Below, piece by piece: positions 19,121 through 27,429 of a stretch of DNA of 64,000 nt (its first letter is position 1; every line of letters begins with the position of its first letter). The stretch lies in NCBI RefSeq assembly GCF_000418325.1, contig NC_021658.1:9934001-9998000 (forward strand), read 5' to 3'. Both the position numbers and the translations under genes were made by a program. The DNA comes from Sorangium cellulosum So0157-2 (GTDB lineage Bacteria; Myxococcota_A; Polyangia; Polyangiales; Polyangiaceae). The notes below the pieces were generated by a model that did no database searches, was not told the DNA's origin, and worked only from the letters and a program-made list of their open reading frames with translations.

Positions 19121-20554
19121 TCACGCGCTCCGGCGCGCCACGATGGCAGGGAACGACCGCCCCCTGAGCTCGTCCGGCGTGAGGCCGGTCCGCTCCGCCG
19201 CCTCGCCCTCGGTCATCGCGCCCGCGCTGACCGCGCGCAGGAAGAAGCGCAGCAGCCCCTGCCCCGTCGCGGCGTCGTCGAACACCGTCCCGGCGACGGT
19301 CGCCTGGGCGGCCCGCTCGATGAAGCTCCGCAGCCGGGCGGCCGTCGCCTCGACGCCCTCCAGGAAGAACGCGTAGGTGGCCGCGTAGCGCACGGGGAGC
19401 TCCGCCGGATGCAGATCCCAGCCCTGGTAGTAGCCGCTCGCGAGCGCGCGACGGACGTGCTCGTACTTCAGCCGCCAGGCGCCGACGACGGCGCGGCGGT
19501 TGTCCTCCGCCTGCTCTGGCGAGAGCGGCGCCCCGCCGGGCCGCGCGCGGTGCGGCGCGACGGGCAGGATGTTGCTCGCGCCGTCGGAGAGCCAGACCCC
19601 GGAGCCGGCCAGCGCGACCTGCATCACGTGCCGCGCGAAATCGCACGCCGGGTGGGCGAGGTGCTGGTGGGCGGCCGTGATCTCGCAGCTCGCCGTGTAG
19701 TCGTAAGCCCCGAAGTGCGCCGCGACGCACCGCCCGCGGGCCGCCCCGACCAGCCCGGGCAACGCGATCTCGCCCCGCGGGCCGATGATCGAGGCCGGCG
19801 TCTCGACCATCAGCTCGATCCGGATCGAGCCGACCGGCACCCTCAGCGCGGCCTCGAGCGCGTCGAGGCCGTCCGCCAGCGCGGAGACCTGCTCGGGCGC
19901 GACCACCTTCGGCAAGGTCACCACGAAGCCGGGCGGGAGCGCGCCGCCCGAAGCCGCGACGAGCGAGGAGACGAAGAGATCGAGCGTCCTCAGGGCCCGC
20001 TCGGCGCACCCGTCGCCGAGCGGCTTGATCCGGATCCCGAGGAACGGCGGCAGGCCGCCCGCGGCCATGCCGAGGGCGACCTCGCGGCCGGCGGCGGCGG
20101 CGTGCGCGTCCTCCTCATGCCCGGGGCGCACGCCGTAGCCGTCCTCGAAGTCGATGCGCAGATCTTCCACGGGCTCGCGGCGGAGCTTGTCGAGCACGCG
20201 CGCGTGCACCGCGTGCGCGAGCCGCGCCGGGCCGGAGGCGCCCGCCGCCGCGCCGCCGCCGGCCTCGACGGCGGCCGAGAGCGCGAGCGCCCCGGCGCGG
20301 TCCCCCGGGAGCCCGTCGGCCCCCGGCAGGCCGATCGCCCGCGCGAAGGCGGCGAAGTCGGGCGCGCGCTCCTCGACGGCGCGGAGCGCCACGGCCCCGA
20401 GCTTGCGGGCCGTGTCGGCCTTGAACAGGTGAGCGCCGCCGTAGACGGTATGGACCGGCTGACGCGCGCCGGCGCCATCGAGCCCAGGGTGGCCGCTGCG
20501 GAGGCGCGCGAGGGCGCCGCGCAGCGCATCAGGGGAGAGGCTGGTCTGGAGCAT
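19121..20554 (-). CDS. DUF6986 / HpcH-aldolase-like protein linked to purine catabolism
   Basis: A 477-residue TIM-barrel-type protein resembling citrate-lyase/HpcH aldolases: RIDFEDGYG, VVTLPKVVAPEQVSAL, RIELMVETPASIIGPRGEI and CVAAHFGAYDYTASCEI. In other bacteria such proteins lie beside uricase and allantoin genes; a role in glyoxylate or ureidoglycolate use is possible but unproven. The ATG at 20554 is preferred over an in-frame GTG three codons upstream. It probably forms an operon with hiuH, which starts 80 bases downstream. Confidence 0.82.
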   Translation of the reverse strand: MLQTSLSPDALRGALARLRSGHPGLDGAGARQPVHTVYGGAHLFKADTARKLGAVALRAVEERAPDFAAFARAIGLPGADGLPGDRAGALALSAAVEAGGGAAAGASGPARLAHAVHARVLDKLRREPVEDLRIDFEDGYGVRPGHEEDAHAAAAGREVALGMAAGGLPPFLGIRIKPLGDGCAERALRTLDLFVSSLVAASGGALPPGFVVTLPKVVAPEQVSALADGLDALEAALRVPVGSIRIELMVETPASIIGPRGEIALPGLVGAARGRCVAAHFGAYDYTASCEITAAHQHLAHPACDFARHVMQVALAGSGVWLSDGASNILPVAPHRARPGGAPLSPEQAEDNRRAVVGAWRLKYEHVRRALASGYYQGWDLHPAELPVRYAATYAFFLEGVEATAARLRSFIERAAQATVAGTVFDDAATGQGLLRFFLRAVSAGAMTEGEAAERTGLTPDELRGRSFPAIVARRSA

Positions 20555-20801
20555 GGCGTGCACGTGATAGGTGATCGGTGGGTCGGATGACAGGTGAGGC
20601 GACAGGTGGGACGCACACGAGAGGCCGCCTGACTCGGCACGTCAAGTCGCGCTCGCGCCCGTCGCGCCGAGGCGCCATGCTGCGGCCGCGGCGCCCGAGC
20701 GAGCCGGAGGAGCGCTCGGGCGCGCGGCGCGAGGGCGGGCCCGGCGCCGCCGTTGCGCGCGCAGCGCCCGGGGTGTATCCGTCGTTGGAGGGCTTCAATC
20801 G

Positions 20802-23096
20802 ATGATGCGACGCAGAGACTTTCTTCGCGCCACCCTGGTGACCGCCGGCGCGGTGGTCGTGCCCACGGCCTGCTCCGAGGACGAGGGGGTGGCCGGCGCG
20901 TGCGACGCGCACGAGAACGACGCGTACTTTCCCCAGTCGGTGGCCTCCGGAGACCCGAGGCCCGACAGCGTCGTGCTGTGGACCCGGCTCGTCGACAGCC
21001 AGCAGACAGCGGATGTCAGCCTGGCGCTCGTCATCGCGCTCGACGAGGGGTTCACGCAGCTCGTGACGCTCACGCCGACGTCCAGCAGCGCGGCCACCGT
21101 GGGATCGACCAGCACGCGGCTCTCGGTGATCGCCCGGGCGGACTTCGATCACTGCGTCAAGGTCAAGGTGAGCGGCCTGAGCCCCGGGACGACCTACTAT
21201 TACCGCTTCTACTACACGACGGGAAACGGCTGTGTCAGCTCGCGTGTCGGGCGGACGCGGACGGCGCCGACGCCCGACGCGGACGTGCCGGTGCGCTTCG
21301 CCTTCGTGTCGTGTCAGGACTACGTCGGTCGCTACTACAACGCCTACGCGGCCCTGGCGAGAGAGCAGCTCGACTTCGTCGTCCACCTCGGGGACTACAT
21401 CTACGAGACGACCGGCGATCCGAGCATCCAGACCCCCTCGGAGGAGCGCAAGGTCACCTTCTCCGACGTGAACGGCGCGATCGCCTTCGAGCCGGCAGAG
21501 GGCGCCCCGTACTACGCCGCCCGGTCGCTGAGCAACTACCGGGAGCTCTACAAGACGTACCGGTCCGACCGGGCGCTCCAGCGGGTGCACGAGCTGTTTC
21601 CCATGATCGCCATCTGGGGCGATCACGAGTTCTCCCGCGAGTGCTACGGCGCGACCGCGACCTATTTCGACGGCCGGCAGCCGGAGACGGACGTCGAGCG
21701 GCGCAAGGCGGCAAACCAGGCGTGGTTCGAGTACATGCCTGTCGATTACCCGGCGGGCGACGACTTCACCTACGACAGGACGGCCGACTACCCCCAGGAC
21801 ATGACCATCTACCGGGACTTCACCTTCGGGAAGCACGTCCACCTCGTGATGACGGATCTCCGCACCTACCGCGCGGATCACCTGATCCCGGAGGACGGCT
21901 TCCCGGGGAAGGTCATCGCGAGGCAGGGGGAGCTCGTGGCTCAGCTCGGGAGCTTGCCCGAGCACGCGGGCAACTACATCGAGGACATCGATAACCACGA
22001 GCAAGGCCTGTACGCGACGGCGCTGGAGGAGGCCGCGCCCCTGCTCGGCTTCGATCCGAGCCTCGGGTTCGCGCAGGACGAGTCGCCCCGCACCGTCAGC
22101 GCCTCCTTCGTCAACGCGGTCGTGGCGAAGCTGAACGAGCAGCGGTCAGTAGAAGAGCAGCTGCCCCTCATCACCAGAATGGAATCCGCTGGAATGGATT
22201 TCGGGATCGCCTACGTCGATCTCGGGAAGTACGTCGACTTCACGCTCGAGAAGCCTGATTTTTACAGTGCGTTCGGGTCGCGTTATTTCGTGGTCAAGGA
22301 GACGTTCGATGCGGCCTCGCGGTTCGCGTACGATCCGTCCACGGGGAGCGACACCATGGTCATGGGGGAGGCGCAGCTGGCCTGGTTCAAGGACACGATC
22401 AAGGAGTCCAAGAGCACGTGGAAGGTGTGGGGCAACGAATACTGCCTCTCGCAGCTCGCCATCGATCTCACGCCGTCCTTCGCGGAGGACGACCCGCTCA
22501 AGCGGCGCTTCTACCTGAGCTGCGACGGCTGGGACGGCTTCCGCGAGCAGCGGAACGCGCTGCTCAGCGAGATCGCGACGGCCGGCAACGTGGTGGCGAT
22601 CACCGGCGATCTCGGCGCCTTCCTCGCAGGGACGCCGGCGGTGGACCGCGCCGACGCCGAGCCGGCGAAGATCGTGGAGTTCGTCGGCGCCGCGATCTCG
22701 TCGGCCACGTACCAGTCGCGGCTGCAGAGGCAGATCGCCAGCCATCCGCTGCTGAAGCACGCCATGGGCGCGGAGAGCATCGCCGTCGGCATCGACGACT
22801 ACCTCGTCGAGAAGGGCGTCGCCGCCCCGGCCAATCCTTACCTCGCCTTCAGCAACGCCAGCAGCAACGGGTTCTGCATCGCCGAGGCGAACGCCGACGA
22901 GTTCGTCGTGAGCATGCACATGCTCCCCGCAGACGCGCTCGCGAAGCCGCTGTACGAGGAGGCCGACGCGGCGACGCTCGACGGTCAGATCACGATCGCG
23001 CGGTACAAGACGGTCGCGGGTGAATCGGACCTGTACGAGGAAGAAGGGGGCACCTGGAAGAAGTGGAGCCCGGCCACGGCGAGCGAGGGCGGCTGA
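20802..23096 (+). CDS. phoD: PhoD-like alkaline phosphatase / phosphodiesterase
   Basis: A 764-residue exported metallophosphatase. The Tat signal has the twin-Arg motif RRRDFLRA, and a following TACS could serve as a weak lipobox. The PhoD N-terminal beta domain begins YFPQSVASGDPRPDSVVLWT. The catalytic domain contains FVSCQDY, VVHLGDYIYET and IAIWGDHEFSRECYG. It is longer than typical PhoD (about 550), with extra sequence in the C-terminal half. TTGGAGGG lies upstream of the ATG. Role: phosphate release from esters outside the cytoplasm. Confidence 0.93.
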   Translation: MMRRRDFLRATLVTAGAVVVPTACSEDEGVAGACDAHENDAYFPQSVASGDPRPDSVVLWTRLVDSQQTADVSLALVIALDEGFTQLVTLTPTSSSAATVGSTSTRLSVIARADFDHCVKVKVSGLSPGTTYYYRFYYTTGNGCVSSRVGRTRTAPTPDADVPVRFAFVSCQDYVGRYYNAYAALAREQLDFVVHLGDYIYETTGDPSIQTPSEERKVTFSDVNGAIAFEPAEGAPYYAARSLSNYRELYKTYRSDRALQRVHELFPMIAIWGDHEFSRECYGATATYFDGRQPETDVERRKAANQAWFEYMPVDYPAGDDFTYDRTADYPQDMTIYRDFTFGKHVHLVMTDLRTYRADHLIPEDGFPGKVIARQGELVAQLGSLPEHAGNYIEDIDNHEQGLYATALEEAAPLLGFDPSLGFAQDESPRTVSASFVNAVVAKLNEQRSVEEQLPLITRMESAGMDFGIAYVDLGKYVDFTLEKPDFYSAFGSRYFVVKETFDAASRFAYDPSTGSDTMVMGEAQLAWFKDTIKESKSTWKVWGNEYCLSQLAIDLTPSFAEDDPLKRRFYLSCDGWDGFREQRNALLSEIATAGNVVAITGDLGAFLAGTPAVDRADAEPAKIVEFVGAAISSATYQSRLQRQIASHPLLKHAMGAESIAVGIDDYLVEKGVAAPANPYLAFSNASSNGFCIAEANADEFVVSMHMLPADALAKPLYEEADAATLDGQITIARYKTVAGESDLYEEEGGTWKKWSPATASEGG

Positions 23097-23111
23097 CCGA
23101 CGGCGGCCCCC

Positions 23112-23148
23112 GGCGCGCCGGCCGCGGCCCCGCACGGCCGGCCGCGCC
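23112..23148. terminator. GC-rich hairpin between convergent genes
   Basis: GGCGCGCCGGCC (23112-23123) pairs, with a one-base bulge, with 23136-23148 in the 85-base gap between phoD and the convergent beta-propeller gene. It could act in both directions. No T-tract is present. Confidence 0.4.
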
Positions 23149-23181
23149 GTCGTGAAGTGCGCCACGGCCGCGCGGCGCGGC

Positions 23182-24447
23182 TCAGCGCGCCAGCATCACG
23201 ACGGTGCCGTCGCGGCACGCGATCGCCATCCGCTCCTCGCCCGCGGGGACGACGGCGACCGGAGCCGCGCAGACGCGCTCGGCGGCGATCGAGACGTTGC
23301 CGTCCGCCTCGACCACGCCGGCGCGGCCGCTCGCCCGCACGAAGCCGACGCGGCCCGCGCGATCGATCACGACCGGCGGGCTCGGCTTCGCGTCCACCGG
23401 CCCGAAGAAGCCGGAGAGGCCACCGTCGGCGGGCGGGGCCGCGAGCGCCCGGTCGATGGGGACCCGGAGCGCCTCGTTGCCCGAGGGGTCGACCCCGACG
23501 AGCAGACCGGCGCTGGAGAGGACCACGCCCACGCCGCGGGCGCCGATGGCGGGCGGCCCGTCGAGCGCGCCGAAGGCGCCGCCGACGCGGACGCCGGTGG
23601 TCCCGGTCGGCAGATCCAGCGCGACAAGGCGGCGGCCGTCGACGACCGCGAGCAGCGTGCGGGCGTCGGCCAGCGCGGCGCCGCGCCGGGGCAGGCCGCC
23701 GAGGGAGCCGAGCCGCCTCGGCGCGCTGGGCGGACGCCACGTCAGCACCGCGCCCGACTCGGTGGTGACGAGCGTGCCGTCGGGGCCCGCGAGCAGGGCG
23801 CCGGTCGCGCGGTCCGGGAGATCGGCGCGGGCGCGCACGCTGCCGTCCGCGGCGAGCTCGACGAGGGAGCGCCCCGCGGCCGCGACGAGCCCGCCGTCGT
23901 CGAGCGCGAGCGGCGTCACGTCGGCGTCGCGCCCGCGGAGGCCGAGGGGCACCGCGAAGCGCACGCCCCCCGCGGGCGTGAGCCCGACGGCGAGGCCGGA
24001 CGAGGTGATCAGCGCGATGGTGCCGTCGCTCGTGATCGCGGCGGGCGCGAGCGGCGCGCTGTCGCCGATGCGCACGCGCCAGCGCTCCCGGCCGTCGGCG
24101 CCGAGCTTGACGACCTCGGGGACGGTCAGCGTGAGGACGAGATCGCCCGCGGCGTCGGCGAGCGGCGCCGCGTCGATGCCGCCGCGGAGCTGCTTTCGCC
24201 ACACCTCGCGCGCGGGGAAGGGCAGCCGCGCCGCGGAGCGGCCGGTGCGGCGCGCGTCGAGCCGCTCGCTCGGCGCGAAGCCGCGGGGCGCGCCGACCAC
24301 GATCGTGTGCGGCCGGCTCGTGTCCACCGCGTCGGCGAAGGCGAACGGCGCCGCCGCGGGGAGCAGGGCCGCGGCCGCGGCGAGGCCCACCCTGGCGAGG
24401 CGGCGCGGCCGGCGCGGGCGGCGCTCTGTCGGGCGCGCGGCGCTCAC
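23182..24447 (-). CDS. Secreted PQQ/WD40-like beta-propeller protein
   Basis: A 421-residue protein with a basic N-terminus and hydrophobic export segment (VGLAAAAALLPAAAPFAFA). Repeating beta-propeller blades follow, such as LVLTLTVPEVVKLGADGRER, TIALITSSGLAVGLTPAGGV and GTLVTTESGAVLTW, ending RMAIACRDGTVVMLA. The GTG start overlaps the stop of the upstream zinc-ribbon gene (GTGA at 24444-24447), so the two are coupled. Probably a periplasmic scaffold or sensor; no catalytic residues are seen. Confidence 0.78.
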   Translation of the reverse strand: MSAARPTERRPRRPRRLARVGLAAAAALLPAAAPFAFADAVDTSRPHTIVVGAPRGFAPSERLDARRTGRSAARLPFPAREVWRKQLRGGIDAAPLADAAGDLVLTLTVPEVVKLGADGRERWRVRIGDSAPLAPAAITSDGTIALITSSGLAVGLTPAGGVRFAVPLGLRGRDADVTPLALDDGGLVAAAGRSLVELAADGSVRARADLPDRATGALLAGPDGTLVTTESGAVLTWRPPSAPRRLGSLGGLPRRGAALADARTLLAVVDGRRLVALDLPTGTTGVRVGGAFGALDGPPAIGARGVGVVLSSAGLLVGVDPSGNEALRVPIDRALAAPPADGGLSGFFGPVDAKPSPPVVIDRAGRVGFVRASGRAGVVEADGNVSIAAERVCAAPVAVVPAGEERMAIACRDGTVVMLAR

Positions 24448-26447
24448 CGGGCGCCCTTCACGGTGAACTCGACCCACACCTCGGGGATCTCGGCGCCGCC
24501 CGGCGCGACGAACGGGGGCGCGACGGTGCCGTAGGCGGTGAGGACGTCCCCGCGCTGGGCGGGGTTGTCGGCGCCGTGGACGAGGCGGACCTTGCACGCG
24601 TCCGGCGAGCGCGCCGCGGCGCCGGCGGCGGTCGCGCCGGCCTTGCAGCCGGACGTCCGCGGCATCGAGAGCAGGATCAGCGTCGAGTATCCCTGCCGGC
24701 GCGCCTCGAGGACCTCGCCGGTCAGCGCGATCGGCTTGCCGATGACGTCCTTCCCGCCCGCGGCGAGCTCGACGTAGCCGATGGGGTTGCGGCCGGCGAA
24801 CTCCTTCGCGGCGGTCTCGAGCCGGTCGACCCGGCGCACCGCGATCTTCGCGATGCGCGGGGCCATGCCCTGCATCTTCGCGCGCACCTCGAACTGGGTC
24901 GCGCCCACGGACGAGACGTTCATCACGTGCGCGAAGGTGCCGTCGGGGCGGACCGTGATCGGGTGCGCGCCGGCGAAGAGCTGGGCGCCGCGGGCCGTGC
25001 GCCCGGCGAGCACGAAGCTCTCCTTGTCGATGACGACGCTCGGGCCGGGCGCCTCGATGCCGAGCGGGACGATGCCGACCGCGACGCTCACCACGCCCTG
25101 CTCGCGCGGGCCATCGGGCGGCGCGACGGTGTACGGCACCTGCCGGCTCAGCGTCTTCGTCTCGTCCGAGAGCCCGGTGACCGCCTCGGTGACGTCGATC
25201 GACTCGATGGCCCGGCCGCTCGCGAGCGCGACCTCCTTGCCGTCGAGCGTCACCTGCGTGCCCTTGCTCGCCTCGACCACGACCTGGATCGAGGGGCGCT
25301 CCCCCTGCAGGGTGCCGAGGTCGGGACGGATCCGGTACGCGACGTGGACGGAGACGCCGACGGTCTCATCGCGCCCGCTGCCGGGCCGGTCGATGGCGAC
25401 CTTCATGTGATTTTCTCCGACGGAGAGCGGGCTCGCGAGCGGGATCTGCGCGACACGGCCGGCGATGGTCGCGCGGCCCTCGCCGATGGAGACCGCCGTG
25501 CCGTCGGGGCAGCTGTCGCACCGGAGCTCGATGACCTCGCGGCCGCCGGCGTCGGCGCGGGCGCGCGCGGTCACCGGGGGCGCGCTCGGCCAGAGCAGCG
25601 CGAACAGGACGGCGCCGAGCGCGAGCACGCCGCCCGCGGCGACGACCACGACGGCCCGGCGCGACGAGCGCCCGCGCCGCTGCGGCGGCGCCGGCGCGAG
25701 CCGCTGCTTCAGGCGGTGCGGGCGCATGAGCACGGGGTTCCGCAGCTCCGGGGCGCGGAAGCGCACCGGGGCGATCGTGGCGCCGAGCTCGCCGGCCGGC
25801 TGGTAGCGCGCCTCGAGGTCGGGATCCGGCCCGGGGTCGGCCGGGGCGCCGGGCGCGAGCGGCGCGATGCCGGGCCGGGCGACGCCGACCAGCGTGCGGG
25901 ACGCGGCCGGCGGCGGCGCCGGACCGCGCGCGGCGAGGCCCGGGGCGAGGGGCACCGTCTGATCGAGGAGCTGCTGCGCGCCCGGGGCCGCGTGCGCCGA
26001 CGCGCCCGGCGGCGGGTAGGCCGGCGCGCCCAGGGCCGCGTGCGCCGGCGCACCCGGCGGCGCCGATGCATCGAAGCGCGCTCGCGGCGCGGCTGCCCCC
26101 GGCGTCCCCGCGGCGAGCGTACCCCCGTACAGGCGCGGGTCCGCCTGTCCGGGCGCCGGGCCGAAGGCCGCGGCGGGCATGCCGACGATCGTGCGCGAGG
26201 CGGCGCCCGGCCCGCCGGCCACGGGCGGCAGCGCGGCCTTGCCGTGGCCCGCGCCGCCCGGATCGGCCGGAGCGGACGGCCCCTGCCGGAGCAGATCGGG
26301 GAGCGCGACGCCGACCATGGTGCGGGCCGCGGGCTTCAGATAGCCCGCGGCTCCGCCCGGCAGCGCGAGCGCGGCGCCGCAGTGCGGACACACGTTCGCG
26401 CCCTCGGGGATCGGTTTCCCGCAGTGCGGGCAGTGCATGGGCGCCAT
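24444..26447 (-). CDS. Zinc-ribbon membrane protein with long Pro/Ala linker
   Basis: A 667-residue protein. An N-terminal double-CxxC zinc ribbon (MHCPHCGKPIPEG, then CPHCGAAL) is followed by a ~190-residue Pro/Ala-rich linker containing repeated RTMVGV/RTIVGM/RTLVGV motifs. One transmembrane helix (VVVVAAGGVLALGAVLFALLW) and a large beta-rich extracytoplasmic part come next. The last 130 residues (KPIALTGEVLEARRQGYST, then GDVLTAYGTVAPPF) look like an OB-fold. The architecture is typical of myxobacteria. Starts at 26447 or 26438 are both possible. It is coupled to the downstream beta-propeller gene. Confidence 0.75.
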   Translation of the reverse strand: MAPMHCPHCGKPIPEGANVCPHCGAALALPGGAAGYLKPAARTMVGVALPDLLRQGPSAPADPGGAGHGKAALPPVAGGPGAASRTIVGMPAAAFGPAPGQADPRLYGGTLAAGTPGAAAPRARFDASAPPGAPAHAALGAPAYPPPGASAHAAPGAQQLLDQTVPLAPGLAARGPAPPPAASRTLVGVARPGIAPLAPGAPADPGPDPDLEARYQPAGELGATIAPVRFRAPELRNPVLMRPHRLKQRLAPAPPQRRGRSSRRAVVVVAAGGVLALGAVLFALLWPSAPPVTARARADAGGREVIELRCDSCPDGTAVSIGEGRATIAGRVAQIPLASPLSVGENHMKVAIDRPGSGRDETVGVSVHVAYRIRPDLGTLQGERPSIQVVVEASKGTQVTLDGKEVALASGRAIESIDVTEAVTGLSDETKTLSRQVPYTVAPPDGPREQGVVSVAVGIVPLGIEAPGPSVVIDKESFVLAGRTARGAQLFAGAHPITVRPDGTFAHVMNVSSVGATQFEVRAKMQGMAPRIAKIAVRRVDRLETAAKEFAGRNPIGYVELAAGGKDVIGKPIALTGEVLEARRQGYSTLILLSMPRTSGCKAGATAAGAAARSPDACKVRLVHGADNPAQRGDVLTAYGTVAPPFVAPGGAEIPEVWVEFTVKGAR

Positions 26448-26616
26448 GGTAGCGAGGAACCGCGGCGCGGTCAGGCTCCGGGCGATCCGGCGCGCGCGCG
26501 GCGCCGTCCTCGCGGCAGAAACGACCGCGAATCCACGGGAGGGCGCCCCGCGGCTCCGGCGCCGGCGCGCCGCGCAACAGTTGGCCCGCGGCCGGCATGT
26601 ACGCTAACGCGGACGT

Positions 26617-27429
26617 ATGCTCGCGAAGCGCATCATCCCGTGCCTCGACGTCAAGGACGGCCGCGTCGTGAAGGGCGTCCGCTTTGTGGGGCTGCGGGAC
26701 GCCGGCGATCCCGTCGAGGCCGCCCGTCGTTACGACGCCGAGGGCGCGGACGAGATCACGTTCCTCGACATCACCGCGTCGCACGAGAAGCGCGGCATCA
26801 TCCTGGACGTCGTGGCGCGCACGGCGGACGTGCTGTTCACCCCGCTGACGGTCGGCGGGGGCGTCAAGTCCGAGCAGGACATCGAGGCGCTCCTCCACGC
26901 CGGGGCCGACAAGGTGGCGATCAACACCGCCGCCGTGAACGATCCCGACCTCGTGCGGCGCGCCGCGGACCGGTGGGGCACGCAGGCGATCGTGGTGGCG
27001 ATCGACGCGCGCCGGATCCCGGATCCCTCGCGCGTGGCCTGGACGGTGGTGACCCACGGCGGCCGTCGCGACACGGGGCGCGACGCGGTCGCGTGGGCCG
27101 AGGAGATCGCGCGCGCGGGCGCCGGCGAGCTGCTCGTCACGAGCATGGACCGCGACGGCACGCGGGACGGGTACGACCTGCTGCTGACGGCCGCCATCGC
27201 GCGGGCCGTGCCGGTCCCGGTGATCGCCTCGGGCGGCGTGGGGAACCTGGATCACCTGCGCGCCGGGCTCGTGGAGGGCGGCGCCGACGCCGCGCTCGCC
27301 GCGTCGATCTTCCACGACGGCGAGTACACGATCGGCGAGGCCAAGGCGTACCTCGAGGCGGCGGGGGTGCCGGTCAGGCCGGCGCGCGCGGGCGGATCGA
27401 GCGGCGCGGCGGCGCGGGGGCGCTCGTGA
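26617..27429 (+). CDS. hisF: Imidazole glycerol phosphate synthase cyclase subunit HisF
   Basis: A 270-residue TIM barrel that makes imidazole glycerol phosphate and AICAR from PRFAR, using ammonia from HisH. Seen: MLAKRIIPCLDVKDGRVVKG (catalytic Asp near 11), EITFLDITASHEKR, TPLTVGGGVKS, KVAINTAAV, VVAIDARR (second catalytic Asp) and IASGGVGN. The C-terminal 20 residues are an Ala/Gly/Arg-rich tail. It is isolated from other his genes here and overlaps the next start by GTGA. Confidence 0.96.
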   Translation: MLAKRIIPCLDVKDGRVVKGVRFVGLRDAGDPVEAARRYDAEGADEITFLDITASHEKRGIILDVVARTADVLFTPLTVGGGVKSEQDIEALLHAGADKVAINTAAVNDPDLVRRAADRWGTQAIVVAIDARRIPDPSRVAWTVVTHGGRRDTGRDAVAWAEEIARAGAGELLVTSMDRDGTRDGYDLLLTAAIARAVPVPVIASGGVGNLDHLRAGLVEGGADAALAASIFHDGEYTIGEAKAYLEAAGVPVRPARAGGSSGAAARGRS

